From: Lachnospiraceae bacterium
GTDB taxonomy: Bacteria; Bacillota; Clostridia; Lachnospirales; Lachnospiraceae
DNA: 51,806 nt
Reading direction: 5' to 3'
NCBI GenBank assembly: GCA_017622505.1
Contig: JAGAQZ010000026.1
Location: 1 to 51,806, forward strand
In this document: piece after piece, positions 1 through 7,958 of the stretch
How positions within the stretch are numbered: position 1 is the first letter of the stretch
Layout of the letters: each line of letters opens with the position of its first letter
The notes under the pieces: model-generated
Seen by the model: only the letters and a program-made list of their open reading frames with translations
What the model was told of the DNA's origin: nothing
Database searches by the model: none
Position numbers and translations under genes: made by a program

Positions 1-124
1 CGATCAAAAGACATATGTGCGATGTTGTTATCCACACCTCTTGTCCAAAGAGATTGTAAGAGAAGACACCATGTATCATGAAGTCAATGTTGTCTCCGCC
101 GGATAACAGGATTCCCTGTCCCAT
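1..124 (-). CDS. atpB: ATP synthase F0 subunit a, N-terminal part (cut by window edge)
   Basis: Only the first 41 codons are present. They read MGQGILLSGGDNIDFMIHG, then a stretch ending VWITTSHICLL, which is the N-terminal region of the membrane a subunit that forms the proton half-channels against the c-ring. The ATG at 122-124 has a clear GGAGG ribosome site just upstream. The gene follows the atpI-like gene directly, the usual order at the start of a Firmicutes atp operon; the rest of the operon lies beyond the left edge. Identification rests on this short stretch plus operon context. Confidence 0.8.
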   Translation of the reverse strand, partial: MGQGILLSGGDNIDFMIHGVFSYNLFGQEVWITTSHICLLI

Positions 125-136
125 ACTTCTACCTCC

Positions 137-574
137 TTATTCTTCTGTGTCAGGCATTTCGGGATAGACTTCTTCTTCCCAGCCAAATACCTTAAACACG
201 ATTTTATGAGTAAACGGCTGGAGATATGCCGCTACTTTCAATCCGATAATACCGACAAATGTACTGATGGGGTTCACCCACTCCGAAGCAAACGCCGTGA
301 TGATTAAAACCAGCACCACGATACCGTAGCGCAACAGGCTTGACACACGCATTCCCATTCCGGGATCAGCACCCACCTCTGCCCTGTCTAACATTTTGTC
401 GATACTTCTTGCCATATGCCAGGCCAAATATACCGCGGTCAGCGCACCGACCAACACGCCCAATGCATAAGCAATTTGATTCTCCACAAACCAGATTCCC
501 GCAAGCAGGGAAACCAATGCAAAAAATACAATTCCCACCCATAATTCAATCAGAGTGGCATTCTGCTTTTTCAA
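137..574 (-). CDS. atpI: ATP synthase subunit I family membrane protein (AtpI-like)
   Basis: 145-residue membrane protein with about four hydrophobic segments (near residues 10-28, 34-52, 80-97 and 100-118) and an acidic C-terminal tail. Size, topology and position between an AtpZ-like gene and atpB fit the ATP synthase I chain family, whose members help assemble the c-ring and, in Bacillus, have been linked to Mg2+/Ca2+ uptake with AtpZ. The start appears to be TTG, with AAGGAG nine bases upstream. That ribosome site overlaps the end of the preceding gene, so the two are probably translationally coupled. Sequence conservation in this family is weak, so the call leans on context. Confidence 0.72.
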   Translation of the reverse strand: MKKQNATLIELWVGIVFFALVSLLAGIWFVENQIAYALGVLVGALTAVYLAWHMARSIDKMLDRAEVGADPGMGMRVSSLLRYGIVVLVLIITAFASEWVNPISTFVGIIGLKVAAYLQPFTHKIVFKVFGWEEEVYPEMPDTEE

Positions 575-580
575 ATCTGA

Positions 581-826
581 TTACTCCTTACCTTCGCCGA
601 AATATTTCTTTGCAAGCCGATACACATTCCGTCCGCCCGCAAGTGCTCCGACAAAAAACAGCACAATCGCGATAAAAGAAGTTCCAAGCCATTTATCCAG
701 AAACAATCCTCCGAAAAAACACATTGCAATGGGCACCAGCATGTAAATGGTAAACTGCGAGATACATACCAATACCCTGGCAATCTCACGCATGTTCATT
801 TTGTTATCTCTTTTTCCGGTAGCCAT
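581..826 (-). CDS. atpZ: AtpZ/AtpI family F0F1 accessory membrane protein
   Basis: Small protein of 81 residues with two transmembrane helices and a Gly-rich turn (FFGGLFLDKWLG, then VGALAGGRNVYRL), typical of the gene-1 family at the head of atp operons. A longer reading frame begins at 889, but a promoter with a 17-bp spacer (867-895) puts the transcript start inside that extension. The ATG at 824-826, preceded by a GGGAGAG site, is therefore the better start. It is the first gene of the atp operon in this window. The function of these accessory proteins (c-ring assembly, Mg2+/Ca2+ transport) is known only for a few relatives. Confidence 0.72.
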   Translation of the reverse strand: MATGKRDNKMNMREIARVLVCISQFTIYMLVPIAMCFFGGLFLDKWLGTSFIAIVLFFVGALAGGRNVYRLAKKYFGEGKE

Positions 827-866
827 AAAATTAGTACTTCTCTCCCTATTTTGTACCATCTTTATA

Positions 867-895
867 ATTATACTCACTTTGTCAAACAATGTCTA
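867..895 (-). promoter_or_regulatory. Promoter of the atp operon
   Basis: On the minus strand there is TAGACA (890-895), a 17-bp spacer and TATAAT (867-872). This matches a housekeeping sigma-A promoter at eleven of twelve positions. The predicted transcript start near 860 lies upstream of the chosen AtpZ-like start. Confidence 0.7.
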
Positions 896-939
896 GTTAA
901 AAAGTACGAATTTTAGGCACTTTTTGCAAAGTTTTTTCG

Positions 940-968
940 TTGACTTTTGCCCCTGCAAAAGGTACTAT
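940..968 (+). promoter_or_regulatory. Promoter of the DUF402 gene with a dyad in the spacer
   Basis: TTGACT (940-945), 17-bp spacer, TACTAT (963-968), followed about 40 bases later by the DUF402 start codon. The spacer holds a perfect dyad, CTTTTGC and GCAAAAG separated by four bases (944-961). A protein bound there would block RNA polymerase, so it is an operator candidate. Confidence 0.6.
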
Positions 969-1010
969 TTTTACATATAGGACACACATCTTACCACCGA
1001 AAGGAATTCT

Positions 1011-1490
1011 ATGGAAAATATCACTTTATATCGCAGAAGGCTGATACCTGACGAAATCGTACACCTCAAGGACGACGTTGTTCTTTACCACGACGATACC
1101 GTTATTATTACCAAATGGAAAACCATTAAACCCAGAAAAGACATGGATCACGGTTTTTCTGCTTATTTGCTGAAAGAAGGCATTAAAGTAAGCAAGTTTT
1201 ATCGTGCTGACAATTCCCTGCTTTACTGGTACTGCGATATTGTGGATTATGAGTATGATGCGACAACAAATTCCTACACTTCTACGGATTTGTTGACCGA
1301 TGTTGTGTTGTATCCCGACGGGCAGATTCGTGTGCTTGATTTGGACGAGCTGGCGGAAGCTTCCGTGAAAGATATGATTACCAAAGACCAGTTGCATTCT
1401 GCGCTGGTGAGAACGGATATGTTGCTGAATACGATGTACAGCGGCGAATTTAAACGGTATATGGATTTGATAGATGAGTACGATATTTAA
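1011..1490 (+). CDS. DUF402 family protein (putative nucleotide phosphatase-like barrel)
   Basis: 159 residues with the DUF402 layout: a beta-rich N-terminal half with WKTIKPRKDMDHGFSAYLL, a central WYCDIVDYEY, then TDLLTDVVLYPDGQIRVLDLDEL and a helical C-terminus. Characterised relatives include Staphylococcus nucleoside tri/diphosphatase (Ntdp) and FomD-like proteins. The conserved Asp residues in the DxD(L)-type segment match the acidic, metal-binding site of that family. Start supported by AAGGAA upstream and by its own promoter. It is a single-gene unit facing a convergent cell-wall hydrolase and closed by a shared terminator. The substrate cannot be told from the sequence. Confidence 0.72.
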   Translation: MENITLYRRRLIPDEIVHLKDDVVLYHDDTVIITKWKTIKPRKDMDHGFSAYLLKEGIKVSKFYRADNSLLYWYCDIVDYEYDATTNSYTSTDLLTDVVLYPDGQIRVLDLDELAEASVKDMITKDQLHSALVRTDMLLNTMYSGEFKRYMDLIDEYDI

Positions 1491-1518
1491 TATGTCGCCG
1501 AATATATTATGCATTCAA

Positions 1519-1551
1519 AAACCTCAGGCTTGATCACTAAGCCTGAGGTTT
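1519..1551. terminator. Bidirectional terminator
   Basis: A 13-bp perfect stem (AAACCTCAGGCTT, 7-base loop, its complement) lies between the convergent DUF402 gene and the SleB-like gene. It has A-rich and T-rich flanks, so it can serve both strands. Confidence 0.85.
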
Positions 1552-1557
1552 CGTTTT

Positions 1558-2763
1558 CTAATAAAAGATATGCCCACCAATCTGTATACCCGTAAGTCCC
1601 GGAATCGGTGTTCTGAAATACACACAACCACCCACATTTGTCTGCCCGGACATTGCAGCATCTGCCGCCTGATAGCAGGAAGGAGTTGCTTTATTCTGGG
1701 ACAACGCCAAAGCCAATCGTCCGCTGGCTACCGGTGAAAACTGCCTTCTTTGATAAATAACACCTGATACCGTATTGGGATATACACTTGATAAAACGCG
1801 GTTGATTACTACCGCTCCAACCGCTAGCTGACCTTCATAAGGCTCGCCACCGGCTTCACAATAAATCAAATTCGCAAGAAGATATCTGTCGCCTTCTTCA
1901 AAAACCACCTGAGAAATATCTCTTTTGGCAGAAGAATTTGCCAACTGGGACATCAAAAGTTCTTCCTGATATTTCTTCTTAAGCGCTTCAATGTCCGCTT
2001 CCTGCGCTGCAATTTCCGCTTCTTTTCGTGCAATCTCAGCTTCAATTTCCGCAAGTTCCGCCTCCGCGGTAGAAATCTGCGCAGCATACTTCTGCACATA
2101 GTCTGCCGTAGTTTGAATCAAAGCATTAATACGCTCCTGTTCATCCAAATTAGCCTGCTTCAACACTTCTAACTCCGCCAGTTCCTGTTCCAAAGCTACC
2201 TCTTTGGCAGCTACCGCTTCCTTAGTAGCCTGATATTTTAAAAGCACCTGATTGTCATAATCTGCCAACATACTGATATAGTCAGCAAAGTTCAAAAGTT
2301 CCGAAATACTGCGGGCCGACAGAAGCATCTCTAAATACTCCGAATCCGGACTTTCGTAAGACGCCTGCATACGGTTCTGCATCGCTTCATACTGGTCTGC
2401 TTCCGCCTGCTTTGCTTCCTCAAGTTCCTTCTTTGTCTGCGCAATTTCAGCTTCTTTCTCTGCAATCTGCGCTTCCAATTCCGCCAAATGTTCGGCAGCT
2501 TCCGCAAGTTCTTCATTCAAGGAATTCAGCTCCGATTTTAAGGAACCATGCTGTTGCTCCAAACCGCCTAACTCGCCTTGAAGTTCTTGACGCTCTTCAT
2601 CTATTTCTTCTTTTTCCTGCTGCATCTGCTGCATCTGCTGTTGTGCATTTTGCAATTGTTCCAACGTTCCTGTAGCATATGCCGTCATCTGCGGCAATCC
2701 CATGGTAAACATACATACCGCGATTACCACCGCTACAAGTTTTTTCTTTTTCTTTCTCAACAT
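1558..2763 (-). CDS. Secreted coiled-coil protein with SleB-type cell-wall hydrolase domain
   Basis: 401 residues. A Lys-rich start and hydrophobic core ending near TAYA (about residue 30) form a signal peptide. Residues 32-260 are a long Gln/Glu-rich coiled coil like the N-terminal regions of CwlO/PcsB-type hydrolases. The C-terminal 113 residues are a Hydrolase_2/SleB domain with YCEAGGEPYEGQ (likely catalytic Glu near 303), VGAVVINRV and RRQFSPV. Such enzymes cleave peptidoglycan; the coiled coil probably controls activity, as FtsEX does for PcsB. The SleB domain itself is known from spore cortex lysis but is also widespread in vegetative clostridial proteins, so a vegetative wall role is more likely here. 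Confidence 0.87.
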   Translation of the reverse strand: MLRKKKKKLVAVVIAVCMFTMGLPQMTAYATGTLEQLQNAQQQMQQMQQEKEEIDEERQELQGELGGLEQQHGSLKSELNSLNEELAEAAEHLAELEAQIAEKEAEIAQTKKELEEAKQAEADQYEAMQNRMQASYESPDSEYLEMLLSARSISELLNFADYISMLADYDNQVLLKYQATKEAVAAKEVALEQELAELEVLKQANLDEQERINALIQTTADYVQKYAAQISTAEAELAEIEAEIARKEAEIAAQEADIEALKKKYQEELLMSQLANSSAKRDISQVVFEEGDRYLLANLIYCEAGGEPYEGQLAVGAVVINRVLSSVYPNTVSGVIYQRRQFSPVASGRLALALSQNKATPSCYQAADAAMSGQTNVGGCVYFRTPIPGLTGIQIGGHIFY

Positions 2764-2842
2764 AATACCTGCCTTTTGTTGTTTCCTGTAACTTTCAGCA
2801 AAAGCGAATTATATCTCGCACCGCATTGCGGTTCATTACTTT

Positions 2843-3322
2843 TTATACTTCAAAACTAATGGTACGTCCCGTGCGCTGATACTGCACACATTTTACCCCT
2901 GCTGCCTCAAACATTTTCTTTGCCGCAACATTGGAAGGCGTTCCTGCATATTTATCGGAATCATAGATTACTTCCTTAATGCCTGCCTGAATAATCGCCT
3001 TGGCGCACTCATTGCAGGGGAATAATGTGACATAAATTTTAGCCCCTTCCAAATTACCGCCGCGATAGTTAAGAATCGCATTTAATTCACTGTGGGCAAC
3101 AAAGGCATACTTGGTATCCAACTCGCCGCCTTCACGCGCCCAAGGGAATAATTCGTCCGAACATCCATTGGGAAATCCGTTATATCCTACAGATAAAATA
3201 CGATTGTCCCTTCCTACAATACAGGCCCCCACCTGTGTATTGGGGTCTTTGGAACGCATACCCGAAAGCATTGCAATCCCCGTAAAATATTCATCCCAGG
3301 AAATATAATCTTTTCTCTTCAT
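2843..3322 (-). CDS. Deoxycytidylate (dCMP) deaminase, ComEB-like
   Basis: 159 residues from the chosen ATG. The zinc site is complete: HSE (His77, Glu79) and PCNEC (Cys103, Cys106). The N-terminal SWDEYFTGIAMLSGMRSKDPNTQVGA, described here by its positions 8-33, is characteristic of dCMP deaminases, which supply dUMP for thymidylate synthesis. A start seven codons upstream is possible, but GGAGGG sits six bases before the chosen ATG. The closest characterised relative is Bacillus ComEB, whose role in competence is doubtful. It lies in a minus-strand group with rpiB and sua5. Confidence 0.87.
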   Translation of the reverse strand: MKRKDYISWDEYFTGIAMLSGMRSKDPNTQVGACIVGRDNRILSVGYNGFPNGCSDELFPWAREGGELDTKYAFVAHSELNAILNYRGGNLEGAKIYVTLFPCNECAKAIIQAGIKEVIYDSDKYAGTPSNVAAKKMFEAAGVKCVQYQRTGRTISFEV

Positions 3323-3382
3323 GTAACCCTCCGCGCCGACCAAACTTCCGGCATATTCAATCCATACTACAATTCTTTTAAC

Positions 3383-3814
3383 TTATTTCTCAATCAAATC
3401 AATTCTTCTCTGGTGTCTTTCATCCCCTGAAAAATCAGTAGTCATAAAAGTATCCACAATTTTAAGTGCAAGATTCATTCCTACAATACCTGCACCCAAA
3501 ACAAGCACGTTTGCGTTATTGTGCTGTCTTGTCAACTCTGCCGAAAGAGAGTCTGCGCAAAGTGCCGCACGAACACCTTTTACTTTATTTGCAACCATAG
3601 ACATACCGATACCTGTGGTGCAAATTACAATACCCTTATCGCACTCGCCGTTTGCAACCGCTTCTGCTGCCGGTCTGCCGTGGTTGGGATAATCGCAAGA
3701 GTTCTTGTCATAACAACCAAAATCCTTGCAGGTATGTCCCTGTGCTTCCAAATGCTTCTTTACTGCCTCTTTTAAATCGTAACCGCCGTGGTCACATCCT
3801 AATGAAATATTCAT
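3383..3814 (-). CDS. rpiB: Ribose 5-phosphate isomerase B
   Basis: 143 residues, the usual RpiB length. The N-terminal CDHGGYDLK, the catalytic ICTTGIGMSM (Cys65, Thr66) and the RQHNNANVLVLG segment identify the RpiB/LacAB family. It interconverts ribose 5-phosphate and ribulose 5-phosphate in the pentose phosphate pathway. Its ATG directly follows the TAA of sua5, and its GGGAGG ribosome site lies inside sua5, so the two are translationally coupled. RpiB next to Sua5 is a common Firmicutes arrangement. LacA/LacB-type or allose phosphate isomerases are relatives, but the context favours RpiB. Confidence 0.92.
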   Translation of the reverse strand: MNISLGCDHGGYDLKEAVKKHLEAQGHTCKDFGCYDKNSCDYPNHGRPAAEAVANGECDKGIVICTTGIGMSMVANKVKGVRAALCADSLSAELTRQHNNANVLVLGAGIVGMNLALKIVDTFMTTDFSGDERHQRRIDLIEK

Positions 3815-4876
3815 TTACTCTTCCTCCCGAATTTGTTTATATTTATGGCCTGCAGCCTTTAATAATCGATTCATAATGGCTTGTCCGATGCCGTCCGTGG
3901 CAAAACTTTCCGAATAAATCGCGTCCACTTCCTCATCATCGAACTCTCTTAAAATGCGATACAACGATGCCGCGATGGCAGTCTCTTCATTTCTTCCGCC
4001 TACCACCTTAACAACATCTGCTTCGTACTTGTCCGCATTCTCACCGGTAGCAATCACGCCCGTTTTAAACCCTCGTTTCCGGCTGTCCGCAACACATCGG
4101 TTAATTTCCCGTACTACCGCCTCCGCTTCACCGTCCACAATCAGCATATCCCCTTTGGGCGCATAGTGACGATATCGCATTCCCGGTGCCTTGGGGCGTT
4201 CCTTGCAATCTCCGTCTAAAAGTGTAGGGTCACATTTTACCTCACCCAACACATCTTTTAACATATCCAACGTAATATAACCCGGCCTTAAAATCATAGG
4301 CACATCACCGGTTAAATCCACGATGGTCGATTCCAATCCAATGGCAATGTCACCGCCGTCAATAATCATATCTATCCGTCCGTCCATATCTTCTACAACG
4401 TACTTTGCCAAGGTAGGACTGGGTTTACCGCTTAAGTTTGCACTGGGTGCAGCCACGAAGCCTCCTGCCGCTTCAATAAAAGCAAGTGCCACCTTATGCG
4501 ACGGCATTCTTACAGCAACCGTATCAAGTCCGCCCGTAGTCTCCTTCGGCACAAGATCCGCCTTGGGCAAAATCATCGTAAGCGGCCCCGGCCAAAACGC
4601 CTCAGCCAACTTCTTTGCATTGTCCGGAATTTCTTTTACAAGGACCTGCAAATCTTCCATCCGGTAAATATGGATAATCAGCGGATTATCCGACGGACGT
4701 CCCTTCGCCGCGTATATTTTACGGGAAGAATCCGGATTCAATCCGTCACCGCCGAGACCATAAACCGTCTCTGTGGGGAACGCCACCAAGCCGCCGTTTC
4801 TTATAATTTCACCGGCCTGCATAATTGTCTGCCTATCTATTCTGTTTTCATCCTGTGTAACAACAAGAGTCTGCAT
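3815..4876 (-). CDS. sua5: L-threonylcarbamoyladenylate synthase, Sua5 type
   Basis: 353 residues from the chosen ATG, which has GGAGG five bases upstream; an ATG 15 codons earlier lacks a good site. The N-terminal YrdC domain (about 15-205) has FPTETVYGLG, KGRPSDNPL (58-66) and PSANLSG, which bind ATP and the carbamate intermediate. The C-terminal Sua5 domain (from about 235) has the PGMRYRHYAPKG linker signature. It makes threonylcarbamoyl-AMP from Thr, bicarbonate and ATP for the t6A37 modification of ANN-decoding tRNAs. The length fits the two-domain Sua5 form, not the single-domain TsaC form. Confidence 0.94.
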   Translation of the reverse strand: MQTLVVTQDENRIDRQTIMQAGEIIRNGGLVAFPTETVYGLGGDGLNPDSSRKIYAAKGRPSDNPLIIHIYRMEDLQVLVKEIPDNAKKLAEAFWPGPLTMILPKADLVPKETTGGLDTVAVRMPSHKVALAFIEAAGGFVAAPSANLSGKPSPTLAKYVVEDMDGRIDMIIDGGDIAIGLESTIVDLTGDVPMILRPGYITLDMLKDVLGEVKCDPTLLDGDCKERPKAPGMRYRHYAPKGDMLIVDGEAEAVVREINRCVADSRKRGFKTGVIATGENADKYEADVVKVVGGRNEETAIAASLYRILREFDDEEVDAIYSESFATDGIGQAIMNRLLKAAGHKYKQIREEE

Positions 4877-5000
4877 ACCATCCTCCAGGCATTTGAACAT
4901 CGGTTTGATGCCTACGGGCAATCACATATTCGCCCAAAACGCATACCGATACTCACTCAAGTATATCATACCACACTTTTAAAAGAATACCAAGCCACTT

Positions 5001-5792
5001 TTAAATCACAGGTTCTTCAGGCTCTTTTATATCCATAGGTGCTACTCTTTGCGATTCCAAATACTCACAAATCCCCCGTTTGAGCGCCTCGGCAATTCTC
5101 TGCTGATACTCCTTATCATTTAAAAGTGCCTCTTCTTCGGGATTCGAGAGAAAGCCACATTCCGCAATAACCATAACATTGGAGCATTTCGTAAGCAAAT
5201 AATAATTATCATTCCCTTTTTGTACCCGCGGACGGGCAATTTCCAAATCTTCATTTAGGGCATTCTGTACAAGTTCTGCCGCATTAGCACCATTCTCACT
5301 TGTTTCATAATAAAATACCTGTGGACCGCGCACAGATGCATCCCCAAAACTGTTTTGGTGAATGCTTACTACAAGGTCCGCTTTGCTTTCTTCAATAATC
5401 AAAAGGCGCGCGCGCATATCCTGCACCTTTTTATTACTGCTGTTTGCATCGTATAAGCCGCTGTCATCATACCTGGTCAGTACAACTGTAATTCCCTCAC
5501 CTTCCAGCTCATCTTTTAAAAGCAAAGCAATTTCCAAATTAATATCTTTCTCCAAAGTCCCGTTCACACCGACTTTCCCAGGGTCTTTACCGCCATGACC
5601 GGCATCAACCACAACAATGCAACCACTGTATGGCTTTTCTTCAGGTTCTACTTCCGTAAAAGGCAACTCTTCTACATTAGTTTGTGCCTGTTTATCGTTT
5701 TTACTATGTAACACAATTCCCCGAATCAACAACGCTACCGCCATTGCCGCAACCATAATAAAAATCACCTTGGTCATCGTCTTTTTGTCCAT
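5001..5792 (-). CDS. Membrane-anchored N-acetylmuramoyl-L-alanine amidase (Amidase_3, CwlD-like)
   Basis: 263 residues. An uncleaved signal/anchor helix (about 8-27) is followed by an acidic linker and an Amidase_3 catalytic domain (about 57-255). Zinc ligands and catalytic residues are visible: DAGHGG (His66), EKDINLE (Glu81), VSIHQNS (His145) and AECGFLSN (Glu211). It cleaves the MurNAc-L-Ala bond outside the membrane. Size and anchor match CwlD, which makes muramic delta-lactam in spore cortex, but housekeeping amidases look the same. A GGAGA site eight bases before the chosen ATG decides the start. Confidence 0.88.
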   Translation of the reverse strand: MDKKTMTKVIFIMVAAMAVALLIRGIVLHSKNDKQAQTNVEELPFTEVEPEEKPYSGCIVVVDAGHGGKDPGKVGVNGTLEKDINLEIALLLKDELEGEGITVVLTRYDDSGLYDANSSNKKVQDMRARLLIIEESKADLVVSIHQNSFGDASVRGPQVFYYETSENGANAAELVQNALNEDLEIARPRVQKGNDNYYLLTKCSNVMVIAECGFLSNPEEEALLNDKEYQQRIAEALKRGICEYLESQRVAPMDIKEPEEPVI

Positions 5793-5920
5793 ATATTGTC
5801 TCCGCAATTTTATAATGATTCGTTTTTACAATATATGTTCTAAAGTAAGAAAGATATGAATCGCGTGTGAAAATGTTTGCAAATGAAAACACAAAAAACA
5901 ACCTGATTTTAATCTCTACT

Positions 5921-6217
5921 TTACCATAAACTTTCTAAAATCGCTTTATTGTATTTATATCCTCTATGATGCTCCCGGAACAATTTAGATTCTCTGTCGA
6001 TATTATAATTATGTGTCTCACGTTCATCATCATACATTTCTATATTTTTAAAAAATGCTTCGCCACTTCTATTGAGTATAGTAATTGTATTTTCACTATA
6101 CTCAACAATTGTTACATATTGGGCAATATACCATAAAAAGGAATACCAATTAACCTCACCTTTATAGTAACACTCCACCACTTGCTTTCCATAAATTATT
6201 ACATCTCTTGTTTCCAT
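5921..6217 (-). CDS. Hypothetical small protein, AT-rich
   Basis: 98 residues; I recognise no family. AAGGAG eight bases before the ATG supports real translation. The protein is aromatic-rich (many Tyr and Trp in the first half, WYSFLWYIAQYVTIVEY near 24-40) and charged at the C-terminus, without a clear transmembrane segment. The base composition is clearly more AT-rich than rpiB/sua5 or ackA on either side, and no partner gene is adjacent, so it may be acquired or lineage-specific. Confidence 0.5.
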   Translation of the reverse strand: METRDVIIYGKQVVECYYKGEVNWYSFLWYIAQYVTIVEYSENTITILNRSGEAFFKNIEMYDDERETHNYNIDRESKLFREHHRGYKYNKAILESLW

Positions 6218-6337
6218 TTAACTCACTCCTTTTATAAAAATGTTTATTTTTGTAAATTATACTATTTTATTTTCTGTATAAGCGAAAATTATCGACTTTT
6301 TGCATCAACAAATTATCCAAATCAAGTGACAATCTAA

Positions 6338-6363
6338 AAAAAGCCCGAATTTTCGAGCTTTTT
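6338..6363 (-). terminator. Probable minus-strand terminator
   Basis: A 12-bp stem with one mismatch is followed on the minus strand by a run of T. It lies downstream of ackA and of the palindromic element at 6522-6662, and can end ackA transcripts. The rest of the 6218-6676 gap is AT-rich with no coding signal that I can see. Confidence 0.6.
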
Positions 6364-6521
6364 GCTTTCATAGACTATACTGATTTAACCTTAAATTTAT
6401 CGAGCTCGCGGGAAACAGCACACTTTTTATATATACTTCTATGCATCTTTCATAGACTATTTTCTCTTCCGCGTCATTTCGCAACTGATATTTTTAAACA
6501 ACTTTTTATCAATCAAAAACA

Positions 6522-6662
6522 GCGGTGTGGATTTTATCGTTTTGTTCAAAGGGCGTTTGTACTCGCCGGTACTTGGATTGCGTCCTTTGCAATCCTACGT
6601 ACCGTTGCGTAGTACAAACGAGCGAAAGCGTCCCTAAGGACAAATGATAAAATCCACACCGC
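6522..6662. repeat. Structured palindromic element, copy A
   Basis: 17-bp perfect outer arms at 6522-6538 and 6646-6662 enclose nested hairpins. A weaker continuation pairs TTTGTTC with GGACAAA. An inner 9-bp stem pairs CGTTTGTAC with GTACAAACG. An apical hairpin pairs GGATTGC with GCAATCC, flanked by GGTAC/GTACC. A GCGAAAGC mini-hairpin with a GNRA loop lies on the 3' side (plus strand). The core words CGAGCGAAAGCG and CGGTACTT recur in the element at 46038-46193. It starts about 15 bases after the ackA stop, so it is probably part of the ackA 3' untranslated region. No open frame respects its boundaries. Confidence 0.7.
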
Positions 6663-6676
6663 GTCCTCTTTTTAAA

Positions 6677-7870
6677 TTAAACCAATTTTACGGTTTCTCT
6701 CGCAATTGCAAGTTCTTCGTTGGTAGGTACTACCATAACGGTTACCTTATCGCCGGGGTTAGAGATGATTGCTTCTTCACCACGAACTTTGTTCTTCTCG
6801 GGATCAACAGAGGTTCCGAGGTATTCAAAATATTCACCAACCATACCACGTACGCGAGCATCGTTTTCACCGATACCTGCTGTAAAAGCAATGATATCAA
6901 CGCCGTTCATAGCAGCTACATAAGAGCCGATGTATTTTGCTACTCTGTAGCAATAAGTTTCAAGAGCTGCTTTTGCAAGCAAATTGCCTTCGTCCATTGC
7001 CGCAGACAAATCACGGAAGTCGCTGGATACGCCGCCTGACAAACCGTAAACACCTGATTCCTTATTCAAAATCTTGGTAACTTCTTCCAAAGACTTTCCT
7101 AACTTCTTGCCAAGGAACTCTACGATTGCGGGGTCCATATCGCCGGAACGTGTTCCCATGATAAGACCTTCCAAAGGAGTAAGACCCATACTTGTGTCTA
7201 CACACTTGCCATGGTCAACAGCTGAAATACTTGCACCATTTCCTAAGTGGCAAACGATAATTTTAACATCTTCGCGCTTCTTGCCGAGGATTTCTGCAGC
7301 ACGGGCTGATACGAAATCATGGCTGGTTCCGTGGAATCCGTAACGACGTACTTTGTAATCTTCGTAATATTTATGAGGAAGTCCGTAAAGGTATGCTTTC
7401 TCAGGCATTGTCTGATGGAAAGCGGTATCGAATACACCTACCATAGGTACGTTAGGCATAATTTCTTTACAAGCATTGATACCGATTAAGTTAGCAGGAT
7501 TATGAAGAGGTGCAAGGTCGTTACATTCTTCAATTGCCTTCATAACTTCATCATCAATTACTACAGAGCTTGCAAACTTCTCGCCACCGTGTACGATTCT
7601 GTGACCTACAGCGTCGATTTCGTCCAAAGATTTTACAACACCGTGATTTGCATCTGTTAATGCATCAATTACCATCTGGATTGCTGTTGTATGTGTAGGC
7701 ATGGGATTCTCGATTGCTACCTTCTCACCGCCGGTAGGCTGATGCTTTAATACAGATCCGGGAGCACCGATTCTTTCGCAAAGACCCTTTGCAAGTACTG
7801 CCTCTGTGTCGCTGTTGATAAGCTGGTACTTCAATGATGAACTACCACAGTTAATAACCAATACGTTCAT
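6677..7870 (-). CDS. ackA: Acetate kinase
   Basis: 397 residues, full length for the family. [11 protein letters not shown] (7-17), the [11 protein letters not shown] segment (about 88-98), FDTAFH, CHLGNG and TAGIGEND are the acetate/sugar kinase superfamily signatures, including the substrate-binding Arg and the catalytic Asp/Arg set. It makes ATP from acetyl phosphate, or the reverse, in the cytosol during fermentation. The usual partner pta is not adjacent; the neighbours are proS upstream and a structured repeat downstream. An AAGGA site lies six bases before the ATG. Confidence 0.96.
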   Translation of the reverse strand: MNVLVINCGSSSLKYQLINSDTEAVLAKGLCERIGAPGSVLKHQPTGGEKVAIENPMPTHTTAIQMVIDALTDANHGVVKSLDEIDAVGHRIVHGGEKFASSVVIDDEVMKAIEECNDLAPLHNPANLIGINACKEIMPNVPMVGVFDTAFHQTMPEKAYLYGLPHKYYEDYKVRRYGFHGTSHDFVSARAAEILGKKREDVKIIVCHLGNGASISAVDHGKCVDTSMGLTPLEGLIMGTRSGDMDPAIVEFLGKKLGKSLEEVTKILNKESGVYGLSGGVSSDFRDLSAAMDEGNLLAKAALETYCYRVAKYIGSYVAAMNGVDIIAFTAGIGENDARVRGMVGEYFEYLGTSVDPEKNKVRGEEAIISNPGDKVTVMVVPTNEELAIARETVKLV

Positions 7871-7958
7871 TTTTTCGTCCTTCTTTCTTTTTTATAAAAT
7901 AATTTTAAATTTAAATATTTTAACTCTGTACCGTTCTGATTTCACGCTAAAAATCATT

